From Limonium bicolor (Eukaryota > Streptophyta > Magnoliopsida > Caryophyllales > Plumbaginaceae), in NCBI GenBank assembly GCA_023374045.1, contig CM041776.1:278110039-278174038 (forward strand): 64,000 bases of DNA. The letters are read 5' to 3'. Numbering within the stretch: the first letter of the stretch is position 1; each line of letters begins with the position of its first letter. The notes below the pieces were generated by a model. That model saw only the letters and a list, made by a program, of their open reading frames with translations, had not been told where the DNA came from and made no database searches. Position numbers and translations under genes: made by a program. Positions 1 through 11,125 of this stretch are shown one piece after another.

Positions 1-945
1 TTGAAGTCTCGATATGCGCCCGGACTTCCAAGCCCAGACACATGTCTAGACACCCTTCTGACTTTGACTATAATGAGCTTCCGATCTCCAGTTTGTCTTT
101 TGTTTGTGAGGTTATGATCCCCTAAGTCTGATTAAGTGATTTACTCACGTTATTGCGCATGTTTATGCACTTCTGTTCTGAAAGTTAAGTATCCATTTGA
201 CACCTAGTTTCTTTGCTTTCTGAGTCATGGATGGTTGGGTTGAGCTATCTCATAGCATGCTGTGTAGATGTCATTTTGTTATGTGCCTACGTATTTCCCC
301 ATTTTTGTTTTGAGACTAACGGTTCTATTGGTCTTTGGACCATTTTTGCATTGTCGACGATCTTCCGATCCATGGGTCTTTGACCCTTTATGTGTGTGCT
401 TAGGACTAGTATCCTACTCTGTTTTGTGAACTCAGATATGTTTTGCTAAGTGTGTTTTGGTTTCCACTTCTGTTCAGTTTTTAGCTTTGACAACTTTGAT
501 ATAAGACTCTGTTTTTCAAAGGTTACAGTTCGATGTGCTTATATATTTATAATGTTATATTGCTTACAACCTTTTGGGCAGACTTCGTTGTTGAAGTTTG
601 CTACTTATTGAGATGTAGTTTCTTCCCCCTTCCACTAACGCTTTGAAGATTGATTAACGATGGATCTTGCTTCTGTCCTGGAGGCTTTTAGTTTACCTCT
701 ATTTCGGAAAACTTGTATAGTTTTGTGCATTGACACTTTTTCGTTGTTGATGTAGCCTTCTGGCCTTTCTGACTTTGGATTGACTTCTATTTTGTGGCTA
801 TTGTAAACCTACATTGTTGGTTATGTATATAAGTATTTATCTTTGGGTTTGAGATGCATTTCGATTAGTAGCCTTGCGTGCTCTCGGTTAGTGTGGTGCG
901 TGGGGTGTACCAACCTATGAACTAGCCTAATTTTGGGGTTGTTAC
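1..945 (+). repeat. LTR-like retroelement end (family A, copy 1)
   Basis: No gene is seen. The stretch aligns, with many differences, to 29900-30967. Shared segments run in the same order: a cysteine-poor T-rich leader, 'gatggttgggttgagc', 'catgctg', 'tttgggtttgaga', and a final 'ttttggggttgttaca' ending at 945 (in copy 2 'ttttggggtcgttaca' ending at 30967). A TG..CA-like end in GTTACA is typical of plant Gypsy LTRs. The left end lies outside the window, so full length and target site are unknown. Bases 6-52 hold a degenerate unit of the dyad repeat described at 29924-30086. Family assignment is inference. Confidence 0.5.
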
Positions 946-1640
946 ATGTTCGATACTCTATGATGTCACCACTGACTCAACAAATGTTAAGGTTTATTAT
1001 TTTGGATTTAGGGTTGTTTGACCCTAAACCCTTCACTACAAACTTAGAAAAGTCTTCGACATTTTAACTTTCCTATGGTGGTTTTTAGAGTGTGTGGTGT
1101 AAGGTAATCTTTTTAAATTTGTTCTATACTTTATACTGTCACCACAAACTCGACACATGTTTAGGATTTCTAAACCCTTCATTACAAACCCTATAGTAAT
1201 TGTTCGATGTTTTAAACTTTCCTAGGGTGGTTTTTAGGGTGTGTAGTGTAGGGTAATATTATTTAAGTCGTTTACACTTTATAATCTGATACTGACTCGA
1301 CAGATTTTTAGGATTTATTGGTCATAGTTTAGGCTCATTAAACCACAAACACTATACTACAATCCCTAAAAATGCCTTCGGCGATTTAACTTTCCTAGGA
1401 TGGTTTTTTGGGTGTGTGAGACTAATTTTTTTAACTTGTTATACTTTATAATGTCGTCACTGACTCGAAAGATTTTTTAAGGTTTCTAAACCCTTCACTA
1501 CAAACCCTAAGATAAGTCTTTGACGTTTTAGTTTTCCTACGGTGGTTTTTAGGGTGCATGTGGTGTAGGGTAATCTCTTTTTTTAGTCGTTCTATACTTT
1601 ATTATGTCGTCACTCATATGACATATTTTTATGTTTTTAG
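946..1640. repeat. diverged tandem repeat, unit about 160 bp
   Basis: Successive units begin near 955, 1128, 1276, 1443 and 1596 with 'actttataatgtcgtcac'-like sequence and share 'actttcctagggtggttttt' and 'aacccttcactacaaaccct'-type blocks. Spacings are 173, 148, 167 and 153 bp, so the copies have drifted. The array begins directly after the LTR-like end at 945. No ORF of note. It could be a short satellite or an element-internal tandem array. Confidence 0.7.
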
Positions 1641-2059
1641 TTTAAGGTTTATATGGTCATTAGCTGATGTTGTCGGAAAAAAAGTAATGTAAGATAACTT
1701 AGAAAACCAAACAAGTTTGGGCTGCACAACGGCTAGCCCTCGATAGAGCGCCGGGCAGCTGTAGGGTCTCTAGCCGCTAGTCGGCTGTGGGTGCTCTGAC
1801 CACCTAGATGATGGGGGGCTTGTAGTCTATTGTCGGTTGTCTGTGGTGCATGAAGTAATTTGGTTACTGCATATAACAGTTCTATAAGATGTAGCTGTAT
1901 ATGAAACAGTACTTGTTTAGAAATTGTACAAAAAAAATTAGAATTCCTCTTTTGCGGGCTTATGGAAATGATTTATTTAATTTATTTACATTTTACATTA
2001 ACTATGATATCAACTGTTTACTTTATCTCTTACTTACCTTTTACTTCTATTTTTCTAAA
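1641..2059. other. no gene recognised
   Basis: Mixed sequence with a GC-richer patch at 1700-1830 ('ggctagccctcgatagagcg'). The 70-codon ORF from 1901 has no recognisable domain and low-complexity hydrophobic content; it looks like chance. Confidence 0.4.
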
Positions 2060-2950
2060 GGGAATTTTTACGAGATACCCCCAGGTTTGAGTGAATTTTA
2101 CGAGATACCCTGAGCTTTCATTTTCATACGAGACATTAAGATTTCATTTTCATTACGAGAAAGTTTCAAATTTATTACGAGATATCCATCTCAAATTCAG
2201 ACATATCATATTTTTCAAACCCCTATTTTACCCTCACATCATATGCCATGCAATAACCTTAGGGGTTTATGGTCAATTTTTTTTTAATTTAAAATATAAA
2301 AAATACACAAAAAGTAATTAAATATCATATATAAAATTTTAAATTCAATTTGAAAAATGAATAAAAACAAAAACAATTAAAATCATAAAACTTAAAAAAA
2401 AAAAAGAGAAATGACTAAATAATAAAAACTTAATTAATTTAATAAAATGTATTGTTACATAAGCTAAAACTATTATAGTCGTGACTTAAAATCATAAAAA
2501 AAATTATAACAATTTCATTAAATATAAGAAATTATTAGATAATTTTATAAAATATAAAAATTATTAACTAATATAATCACAAGAAAAATGATCATATTTT
2601 ATGGTTTTATACTTTCTTTTTGAATTTTCAATAATGAGTTTTTTCTATGTATTATATAATATTCTTTATATTATAGTTATAACTTTTTTACAATTTTAAA
2701 TCATCACTCCGTAACACTTTAACAAATTTTGTTTATTTTTCAAATTTTTTTTTTGTTATTTAGTCATCTCTATTTATTAAATTTTTGTTTGTTTAATTAT
2801 ATTAATTTTTAAAAATTGATTTCAAATTTTATATGATCTTTATTTTTGTTGTGTATTGTATTAAAGTTTAAATTTTTTTAAAAAAACTTTGATCATATAT
2901 ATTGAGGATATTGTAGGGCCATATGGTGCGTGGGTAAAATTGGGGAAAAC
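2060..2950. repeat. AT-rich MITE-like region with inverted ends
   Basis: The left part carries three or four spaced copies of 'ttacgagata' (2067-2185). 'cccctattttaccctcacat' at about 2221 is inverted and diverged at about 2912-2945 ('gtgcgtgggtaaaattgggg'). The core between is over 80% A+T by eye. This looks like an old non-autonomous DNA element, but no target-site duplication was found, so ends are approximate. Confidence 0.35.
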
Positions 2951-3089
2951 AAAATTAATTTATTAAAATTTAAATGATTGGGCATCTCATACAAGGGCCC
3001 AAGTTTTTGATTTTGGACAAAACACATGATAAGCATAGGGGTTGAACATTTAAGCAAAAGTTTCACCAAAAGGTCACTCCCCCACACTT

Positions 3090-3166
3090 TTTTTTGATAA
3101 GTGGGGTAGATTTTGAACCCATAACCTTTGGTTTGAGGCTTCCACTCCTCTACCGACCAAGCCACA
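3090..3166 (-). mobile_element. tRNA-derived retroposon (short SINE or tRNA retropseudogene)
   Basis: Read on the minus strand this is a 77-bp tRNA-like sequence: an A-box-like 'tggcttggtcggtagagg', a B-box-like 'gggttcaaaatct', then an A-rich tail 'cttatcaaaaaaaa'. The direct repeat 'ccccacactt' lies on both sides (3080-3089 and 3167-3176), as expected for LINE-mediated retroposition. It is too short and too altered (no CCA-end stem pairing seen) to be a working tRNA gene. Whether it is one retroposed tRNA or a member of a SINE family needs genome copies. Confidence 0.7.
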
Positions 3167-3395
3167 CCCCACACTTAGTTTGCACAATATTCTCATTGTT
3201 CACCAGACAAACTAGGGAAGGATTCAGAAGACCTTTTCGGTATGTAAACAGAGAGAACATATAGAAGACAAAGTTGTAGTGAAGCACAAAAGTTAGTCCC
3301 ACTGGCAGAATCAGATAGAAACAAAATGAAAGAAAAGAGCTAGAGGTTCAAAATGAAACTTGTACTCCCTCAAAGTGTTTTTGCTTGCATTAAAA

Positions 3396-3413
3396 GCTCC
3401 CCCACACTTGAGG
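3396..3413 (-). other. polypurine-tract-like site
   Basis: The minus strand reads 'cctcaagtgtgggggagc', resembling the tracts that precede 3' LTRs in plant Tat/Athila-type Gypsy elements. The LTR would begin just below 3396. Confidence 0.45.
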
Positions 3414-3536
3414 TTCGTCCTAACAATATGAAATTGCGGTGTAGACATGAATTGCACCTGCATAAGACACTAAAAGCAACCGACTACAACTAGAGTTAAG
3501 AGTTCTCAAAAACAAAATCAAAGGAGGACTTAAAAA

Positions 3537-4041
3537 TTAGAGTAAATTACTCAGAACCCCTTGAGGATTTGGGATATTACAGTTAACCCCCTTGTGTTTA
3601 TCATAATTATTGGTAACCACCTCAAGGTTAAGATATCTTTGACTACGAGCCCCCGAACTATAATTTTGTGATAAAAAAAAGTTAGTTATGTGTTGACCTA
3701 TCAGCTTAATCACATTAATAATGCCAGGTTGGACAATAAAACTGCTTAATCAAAATCGTCTAACTGTCTCTCATCCCACTTTATGCATTTTCAAGGAAGG
3801 GTTGACATTTTTGGGAAAATAACAATGCAGATTAAGTAGTGTTTTTTGTCCAGCATGACCTTATTATATTTAAGCTGATAGGTTAAAACAGAGTTAACTT
3901 CCTGATAACAGAGTTATAGTTTGGGGGCTCGTAGTCAAAGATACCTTAACCTCAAGGTGGTTACCAGTAATTATGATAAACACAAGGGGTTTAACTGTAA
4001 TATCATAAATCCTCAAGAGGGTTATGAGTAATTTACTCTAA
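3537..4041. mobile_element. long-TIR MITE (Mutator-like foldback)
   Basis: About 135 bp at 3537-3671 is repeated in inverted form at 3901-4041. The ends read 'ttagagtaaattactc' and 'gagtaatttactctaa'; within the arms 'ttgactacgagcccccgaac' faces its complement near 3915-3950. The 230-bp centre is unique. No coding. Long TIRs without a transposase suggest a non-autonomous MULE-like element, but a clean 9-10 bp target duplication was not found in the A-rich flanks. Confidence 0.7.
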
Positions 4042-4191
4042 AATTAAACTAAACTAAAGAAAAAAAAAAAAAATCATCAGGGAAGTTGCTCATCTTTAAG
4101 GTCTTTGGCTAGACCATATCACCTTGAAGTCCTCTAGGATCAAATATGAATGTTGAGCTGGGATTCAATGGGTGGGTTAGGTGGGCATCAT

Positions 4192-4593
4192 TTATCGTTG
4201 AAGAGCGGCCCCGATATTGCGGTTGATGATCCTTGGTGCGAGAATCATCTTGTGGTGAAGTCTACTCTTCGAAATAAAGGATGTGACATCCTTATCTTCA
4301 TTAAGTGGGACATGGAGAACTTCGGGTTGGACTTTGTCTTCAATCTCCGGTCCCATATCAAATAGGAATGTAGCCTCCACACTTAGCGGGTGCATGTTGA
4401 GCTTCCACCTTACATCACTTGAGCACGGGTGGAGATGGTCTTGATCCTCCAGATGAAGATCAAAGTTTAATGGCTCATCATCGTCTGTTTCAAAGGATGT
4501 AGACATCCTCGTCTTTGGGGTCAGGATCATAGGAAGAGACTTGGTGAAAATTAACTTAAGAGGGAGGTGACTCATTGAAGTTGATGGTGGCAC
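4192..4593 (-). pseudogene. acidic ORF fragment of the Gypsy remnant
   Basis: A 133-codon open stretch on the minus strand, rich in Asp, Glu, His and Leu, with spaced acidic patches such as 'ETDDDEPLNFD' and 'LNEDKDVTSF'. Neighbouring frames (4556-4738 minus) repeat similar wording, so this looks like a decayed reading frame with internal repeats. It resembles in composition, not in recognisable domain, the acidic ORF of the element at 47041-47700. Between primer site (5628) and purine tract (3396) such an ORF would take the gag position. Function unknown. Confidence 0.3.
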
Positions 4594-5627
4594 TCATCTG
4601 AGTCCTAAGAGGGAGGTGATGGCTCCTCCTTCTCAAAGTTGAGGATGTTGGCATCCTCAATGTCTTGATGAAGCATAAAGGAGGAGACATAATGGTAGTT
4701 AAGTTCAGAGGGAGGAATTTCATGAACTTGAAGTACAAATTTTTCTCTGATGGCTCGTCTTCAACCTTAAGCAGGTGGATGAATGCGATGAAGTCTCTGT
4801 TTCAAACAAGGGAGGAGGGGGAGAACAACTTAAATCCTCAGCAGCCTACTCCACCTCCTCAACCATTTTGCTTTCTAGTTGTTATGATGCAAGATCAAGC
4901 TGAACTTGCATTATTACATTTATTTCTTGCAATTCAGCATGGAGCTTAAGTTGGTACATGTTGAGGGTATCTTGCTTGGTAGGATACTCTACCTCCTAAA
5001 CCATTTCACTCTCAGGTGTTGCTCCATTTGAGCTGATTGAGCTTGCTAGTTCATGCTGAAGGCATGTAGTTATTACATGAGCTCCTCAAAATTAAGGGGG
5101 AGGGGGGAGGGGTCAGCCTTTACTGTGATCCAGGACAATAAGCGCTCTCGTGGTCTCCTCCACATTCTTGACATATAATCCATTGGTTAGTGGTTTGTGG
5201 ATTCTCATGATAGTCCTTCAATCTGATTGATCTCCTCCATATGGTTGGTTTCTTGATATAAATATTCCAAGAGATCTCTCATGGTCCCTTATGCATCTGT
5301 GACACACAACCTATTGGTTGGTGTCATGTTTGGTAGAGTAAGGCTTGATGGATGTGTCATGTTTGGTAGAGTAAGGCTTTATGGATGAAATGAAATTTTC
5401 TATGAGGGCTTCCATTCGGGAGATTGAAACCCCACAATGAGAAGTTTCCTAGTCTCCTCCACATATTTGGAGGACAATCTACTGGGTGTAGTTCTCTGAG
5501 CCATAGGAGTATCCATACCAACCTCTCACTTGATTATAATTACCACCCATCAGATTAAAAGGGTAAATCAAAGAAATGGAAAATATGAACAAAACTAAAC
5601 CCAATAATTAATAAGATAGTTCGACCA

Positions 5628-5647
5628 GGTCCCCCACAACGGTGTCA
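5628..5647 (-). other. primer-binding-site-like sequence
   Basis: The minus strand reads 'tgacaccgttgtgggggacc', matching the plant Gypsy primer site at most positions. It fixes the orientation of the remnant and places its 5' LTR at higher coordinates. Confidence 0.55.
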
Positions 5648-6450
5648 AAAACTTGTTGTGCAAAATATATAAAATATAAATTGTAAACTAATGAGCAGTG
5701 AACCCAGTCGTAGTAGTGCAACAAGGTCGTATCAACAGGGACTTAGCAACTATCTAAACAAGTATGCATTTAGTAAATGTGCATAAATATATATGAAAGT
5801 GCATAAATGTAATTTGATTGGGGTTTTTGAGGATTTTGGTTTTATAAACGAAAAATAAGGAAAGTGATAAAACTAAGATAATTATCTAAGATATATGTAC
5901 CATGGGATGGATATTTTCCCCCATCACCCTTTACTACCGATTGTCGACTCTTGAACTCATAGCTAAATAGTTGGAACACTCAATTAACCAGCAAACAAAC
6001 CCTGGCCTACTAATCCTAACCATTTAAGTTGGAAACTGACAAACAGTCAAGCTCCAAGTCAATTGATAGCACGAAGCATTAAGTTTTCATATTACATATG
6101 AAGTTCACGGTTTTGGTGAATAAAAATACACAAGAAATGAGTGTATGTATGGTTGACCAAAGACACCACCGCCGCCGCTCCGTTTTAAATAGAAACACGA
6201 CCGGTACTGAGGGTCCATTCCACAATTTATCTAGAATATGCTAAACGACCCAAGTGGCCTAGCTCTATCATAATCATCGCCATTAGCCCATTGGTGGAGC
6301 TCTTGAATCATCTGGATTCGTTGTCACGTCAAACCCCACAAATAGAGCATTCATCTGGTTTATAGTAATGTCTATATTTTTGTGTTAGTATTCAGTAGTA
6401 TTGTCTTACCTGCTTATTTTTCGTTATAAGAGATCCCATCACCGTTAAAT
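5648..6450 (-). repeat. probable 5' LTR region of the remnant; otherwise no gene
   Basis: Directly upstream (minus strand) of the primer site is 'gtccctgttgatacgacctt' followed by 'actactacgactgggttcac', a wording typical of the 3' end of plant Gypsy LTRs and similar in style to 46670-46740. The outer end was not found; the part above about 6200 may be host or older repeat DNA. Confidence 0.4.
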
Positions 6451-6983
6451 TAAAGCTGACCAACATATCTGAATAGAACCGGAACCAGTGGGACCAAACT
6501 GGAACCGGTTGGAACTAGAACCAGAACGGTCCACAACAGGAACAGTGGCCAAGCGAATGAATGCGGAACCGCCTGGAACCACCGATAACTGGCCTCGGAT
6601 TTGGAACCGCCAGAACCAGAACCGGTGAACCGCCCCATAACCGGTCAAACTAGTTGTTGGTCAAATGTCAAAAAATGACGTTATTTTGGCCCGAAGGCGC
6701 GCACCCCATTTGAGAAAAGAGCCGTTGGAACTGGAACTGGCCAGAAATGACCCAATAACTCTTTTTTCCTTATGTGTAACGGCTATAAATGGTCATTTTC
6801 TCCCAAAACCCCTATAAATACATCATTTTTATGATCATTCTCACCATAAAACTCATCATACTACTTCCTCTAAGTGTTATTACTACTAAGATTCCTTGTG
6901 CAATTAAGTGCTATTAAGTATTTTAGCTACTAAAAAGCTCATTTCCCACATTAGCTCAATTCCATTTCCCACATTCTAGCAAA

Positions 6984-9250
6984 ATGTCTAAGAGAGTCGG
7001 AAAGGAAGTGATGTCTTTTGCCAACCTCTCAATCGATCTAAATTTTTAAGTTGATGATCAAGATCAAATTGATGAGATGGAACTCGGGTATCATCATCAA
7101 CAACATTATTTGCCTTCATCATTCCCGCAAGGTGGAAGCTATACAATTTCTCAACATTTTTTACTAACATGGGGCTAACACAACCATAAATGTCCCAATT
7201 TGGTAAATTTTAATATTAGTACAATTTATTTTATACAATTTTTCATTTTAATTGCATTTTTATCTTAATTATAGTCTGAATCAATTTTTTTATAATTAAA
7301 GATAAGTCCTCTACCCCATCCGATGCTCACAATCTTGATCAAGAAGAAGATGATCAAAATGATGATGTCGAAAACATTCAATCATGAAAGAAACCAACTT
7401 CTTGGGTGTGGTCATACTTCACAAAGAAAGAAGATCCGAAGAAGGTCGAGACATACAAACAATATTGCAACAGAGGGCTTACATGAGCAATGGGCACTGG
7501 AACAGGATCCTTTGCAAAATACTTGAAAATGCCCAACATCTACAAGGATACAGTGGCAATAGGGGGCACTACTAGCTGTCAAACTATGCTTACCGGGTTT
7601 ACCGAACGACAATCCGACCCAGGTTTTTCGTTATGATAGAGAAAGAATGATAGATGGCATGGCTAGATTTATGATGTTGCTGAACAATTTCCTTTTAATT
7701 TTGGTGAAAGGTCTTACTTTGAAAATTTTGTTTGCACCACATTACAACCATAATATAGTAGAGTGCCTAGGAATACGCTTAAAAGTAGAGCTTTTGCACA
7801 ACATAAGCAAACTAGAAACAAACTAATGGAAATGATGAATAAATTAGATGGTCGTGTTTCCTTGACTAGTGATTTGTGGACATATACTACTAATAAGGCG
7901 TTTATTTGTGTTATGCTTCACTGGATTGATAGTTCTTGGACGTTTCAGAAGTGTATTATTGCTTTTAATATTTTGATGATGCACATACTGGTCATAATAT
8001 TTCTAAGAAACTGAATGTAGCATTATCTTAGTGGAATTTGTTACACAAGTTATTTTTCCTTTCTTTAGATAATGCTTCAATTTTTTCAATGTTAAGTGCG
8101 CACAATATCTAAAATGTAATAAAAAGCTCACTCTTGCGTGATGGAGATTTCTTGGAAGTTCGATGTTGTGCACAATTTTTAAATTTATGTGTACAAGATG
8201 GTTTACATCACTTGACTGCTACACTAGAACCACTTGGGCATGTTTTGAGAAAAATTAGGAAATCACATCATGTTAAAAATGAATACAAAAAATGTATGAG
8301 CAAACCGGTATACGTCCTTGTAATTTTGCTCATGACACCCCCACTAGATGGAACTCCACATATGATTTGTTTGTTAAAACTAAGAAACATCAACCCATAT
8401 TATCTCATTTGTATAACATTATGGTTTTCAATCTGATGATGAATTAATGCTTCCGGAATTTTGGGAAAGGCTAATGTTGTGTGCAATGGTTTAAGATGTC
8501 TGATAGTGCAACCAGAGTCTTTTCATTAGTTTATGAACCTAATGTGCATCTTGTCCAAAATGAATGCATTACTATGATCAATATTTTGCGTTAGAACAAG
8601 AATGTTAATGGGATCGATGGGGTTATTATGGATATGATGTCTAAATGGTTTACATACTTCAATGAATTTCCTTTGATTTATTGTATCACAACTATTTTTG
8701 ATCCACAAATAAAATTGGATGCTCTTAAATTGCTTGATTATTATTATAGTTTTGTTCCAGGAGGTCCACCCATGACAAGTTATGTTCTGCAACATGTAGC
8801 AATGGTTAATCAAGCCTTGAAAGATCTGCATGATGATTATACTTAAAGTTTCATCCAGATGAGCTTTCTTCTGCTAGTGGTAGTAGTGGTTCCTCTTCTA
8901 AATCACCACGCTCCGGTAGCAAAAGTAGTTTTTTTTTTATTTCGAGTATTTTGAAAACACCAAAATCTATTCAATCGTGTTTCGGATTTTGTACTTATGA
9001 TAAGTATCTAAACTTCACTTTTATTTTTGATGGTGATATAGATGTTCTTAAGTGGTGGCAAGCACATGAATGTAAGTTTCCCATCCTTGTAAGGATAGCC
9101 CAAGATGTGCTAGTAATTTCAGCATCAACTGTTGCTTTTGAGTTAGCGTTTAGTGCAGGCAAACGAATATTGGACGAAAAGAGATCAAGCCTTGCACCAG
9201 ACTCAATCAAGGTTGTGTTGAGAAGTATGATTGGGACTCATCCGAGCTGA
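6984..9250 (+). pseudogene. hAT transposase (BED-type, RICESLEEPER-like), broken
   Basis: The reading starts MSKRVGKEVMSF and stops after 21 codons; an intron-like AT-rich gap follows at about 7190-7300. A BED-finger-like stretch is read near 7385-7520 ('TSWVWSYFTKKEDPKKVETY', then 'GTGTGSFAKYL'). Next come the catalytic-core signatures 'GRVSLTSDLWTYTTNKAF' (7841-7905) and 'VRCCAQFLNLCVQDGL' (8158-8205). The C-terminal hAT dimerisation region is at 9020-9225, with 'FPILVRIAQDVL' and 'STVAFELAFSAGKRILDEKR', stop at 9248-9250. At least six frame changes or stops separate these blocks. In the family this protein cuts and pastes the element in the nucleus; this copy cannot make it. Confidence 0.85.
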
Positions 9251-9697
9251 GATCCCAAGCACACACATTGCAGTATGAAGGGCAACATGATGATTGGTTT
9301 GAGATGAATGGAGAAGACACCACTTAGGACGTCTATCTTGTAATCTTTTAGAATGTATTAGTATTACTTTCTTTTAATGTAATCTTGTTTAAGACTTGCA
9401 AATTAAAATCATGTAAACTCTTAGTAGTTGTACTCTTTTTTCTTATTTGGATTTTCCCAATGGGTTTTTACCTAATAAGGTTTTAACGAGGTAGTGAATC
9501 ATATCATATAATATAATTCTCTTTGCTCTTCAATTTTTGCTAATTCAATAAAAAAATTTAAGTCTTTGTTTATTACACATTTAAGATTATAAGCTTGAGA
9601 AATAGCCTATCTAGGAGTAAAGTGGACAAAAAGAGCAACATGTGCACGCAAACAGATCTTAAATCAGAGCTAAAACGAAAACTAAAGCTGACCGACC

Positions 9698-10009
9698 CAG
9701 GGGCAGACCTAGAAATGAAAACCTGTGGGGCACTAGTGATCTAATAAACAAGATAGTAAAATTAAACTTTAAAACAATGTACATATTTGAATTAAAATTG
9801 CTTCGTATGGGTCTTTATCATCTAAAAATTATACATAACTTAAAGATATCTGATTCTACATGAATGATTATATTATCACAGTCCAATTCATCCATTAAAA
9901 TTATCTAATTTATTGTCTATTTTTCCAGATATAAACATATATTTGTTGATTTTTCCAAAAATCTGTGGAGTTATGTGCCCCCATAGATTTATATGTCGGT
10001 CCGCCACTG
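9698..10009. mobile_element. hAT-type MITE, 312 bp
   Basis: Ends read 'caggggcagacctag' and, inverted, 'cagtggcggaccgac'; an inner block 'tgtggggca' pairs with 'tgcccccata'. The flanks are 'gaccgacc' (9690-9697) and 'gatcggcc' (10010-10017), an 8-bp duplication with two changes. The 'cagtggcgga' terminus is common in plant hAT MITEs. It inserted into the 3' part of the larger hAT element. Confidence 0.8.
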
Positions 10010-10169
10010 GATCGGCCCACTATAGGTCAGTCGGCTCGGCTCCAATTTCTTAACATCTAAATCTGGAACCGTATGGAACCGGTTCCGACTGGAACCGATT
10101 TTTTGAACGAATCTGAAACGAACGCAACTTTTAAAATCGATACCAAAACTGTTCCGGAACCACCCCTAA

Positions 10170-10628
10170 CTAGTCCCAAACTCGAATACGTATGTTACGT
10201 AATTGAAATCAGATGAAACCAAAACCGTGACCAGCTTTACGTTAAATCCAAAGATGAACAATAGAAAATCACACAAATATAAGATGGCAGACTGAGGTGA
10301 AAAGAGTGAATTTGGAACTTTCAACTCCGATCCCCTCTCCATAACCTAATTACTTTTCAGCAAGCTTTTAAACTTACGTGATTCTGAAGACTCTAATACC
10401 ATATCTCGATAAAACATAACCTATCATCGTGATTTGTTACATAGATTCAAACTCCATAACCGCCCCCACGAATAAAAAAAAAACTTACTTGTAGTTTCGG
10501 GTGTGTGTGTGCAGTAGAGATAGTGGAAAATTGGCGTGGAATACATACGAGCTACAGCCTGATAGAAATTGTGTTTTATATGTGCAGCAGCAGCTAGCGT
10601 ACTTGTGTAGTGGCATGTATCGGTTTAG
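10170..10628. other. no gene recognised
   Basis: Ordinary mixed-composition DNA between the hAT element and the small retroposon. A short (gt)n run lies near 10501-10512. No ORF with recognisable content. Confidence 0.4.
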
Positions 10629-10645
10629 ACAGCACGGCTTTCAGA

Positions 10646-10789
10646 AAGGATATACGTCTTTTCAGTAACGTTATTACACTATGTTTTTTGTTTTTGTATT
10701 TTCTCTAAATTGTCCTTAGATGGGAAAGACATTCATGCCTCAGTACTACTATGTAAACTGGGCAACCAGCCAATTATTAAAAAAAAAAA
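10646..10789 (+). mobile_element. 144-bp poly(A) retroposon
   Basis: A perfect 17-bp direct repeat ('acagcacggctttcaga') lies at 10629-10645 and 10790-10806. The DNA between ends in at least ten A residues next to the second copy. This is the structure left by LINE-driven reverse transcription. The body shows no LINE domain or tRNA boxes, so it may be a 5'-truncated LINE tail or a retroposed piece of a cellular transcript. Confidence 0.85.
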
Positions 10790-11125
10790 ACAGCACGGCT
10801 TTCAGACAACAAAACTCGGCGGATTTACTTATTTGATTTTATTCTTCGCGTTGGACCGGATAGTAGATCCGCTGCTTTTTTCATACTAGTGGATCAGATG
10901 TTATCTAATGGTTCAGTTCATGTGCTCGTAATTATATTTTAATCATACTTGAAGTGGAGTCATCAATCTGAAGCAATTAATACGTGGAGGTTTTATACGC
11001 GTCCACAGCGAGTCACTAACCGAAACAGGGATATTTATTTTCTTTTCGTACTAATGGGAAAATCCAATCTGAAACCATTGAGGGTTGGCATCAAGACGGA
11101 CCGACGGTGGGTGACAATTGTGGAG

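Larger units (their letters stand above)
3177..5647 (-). mobile_element. truncated Gypsy-type LTR retrotransposon, internal region
   Basis: Two landmarks lie in the order expected on the minus strand: a primer-binding-site-like block at 5628-5647 (minus strand reads 'tgacaccgttgtgggggacc', compare the plant Gypsy 'tggcgccgttgccggggac') and a purine tract at 3396-3413 ('cctcaagtgtgggggagc'). The same tract style ('caagtgtgaggaagt') ends the well-preserved element at 45158-50677, so the two are probably related types. Only a decayed acidic ORF is seen between; no reverse transcriptase or integrase. A MITE (3537-4041) interrupts it. The LTR expected below 3396 could not be matched to the one above 5647. 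Confidence 0.5.
6451..10169 (+). mobile_element. decayed hAT transposon
   Basis: The element is recognised by a hAT transposase pseudogene flanked by subterminal arrays of 'ggaaccgg'/'ggttccg' (6474-6640 and 10070-10160). The right end reads 'gaaccacccctaa' (10169), giving an inverted end 'ttaggggtggttc', a usual hAT terminus. The left end is less sure; 'taaagctgacca' at 6451 resembles the 'taatggtggcca' end of its relative at 57585-58554. No matching 8-bp duplication was found, so both ends are approximate. TATA-like boxes at 6784-6790 and 6813-6820 precede the first ATG at 6984. A second MITE sits inside at 9698-10009. Confidence 0.7.

Noticed and set aside
3090..3166. functional tRNA gene on the minus strand
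   Set aside because: A tail and flanking direct repeats show retroposition; acceptor stem not formed.
7412..7612. minus-strand ORF opposite the hAT transposase
   Set aside because: Shadow of the BED-finger coding strand.
6451..10169. 8-bp target duplication for the larger hAT copy
   Set aside because: 'cgttaaat' on the left and 'ctagtccc' on the right do not match, so the ends are left approximate.
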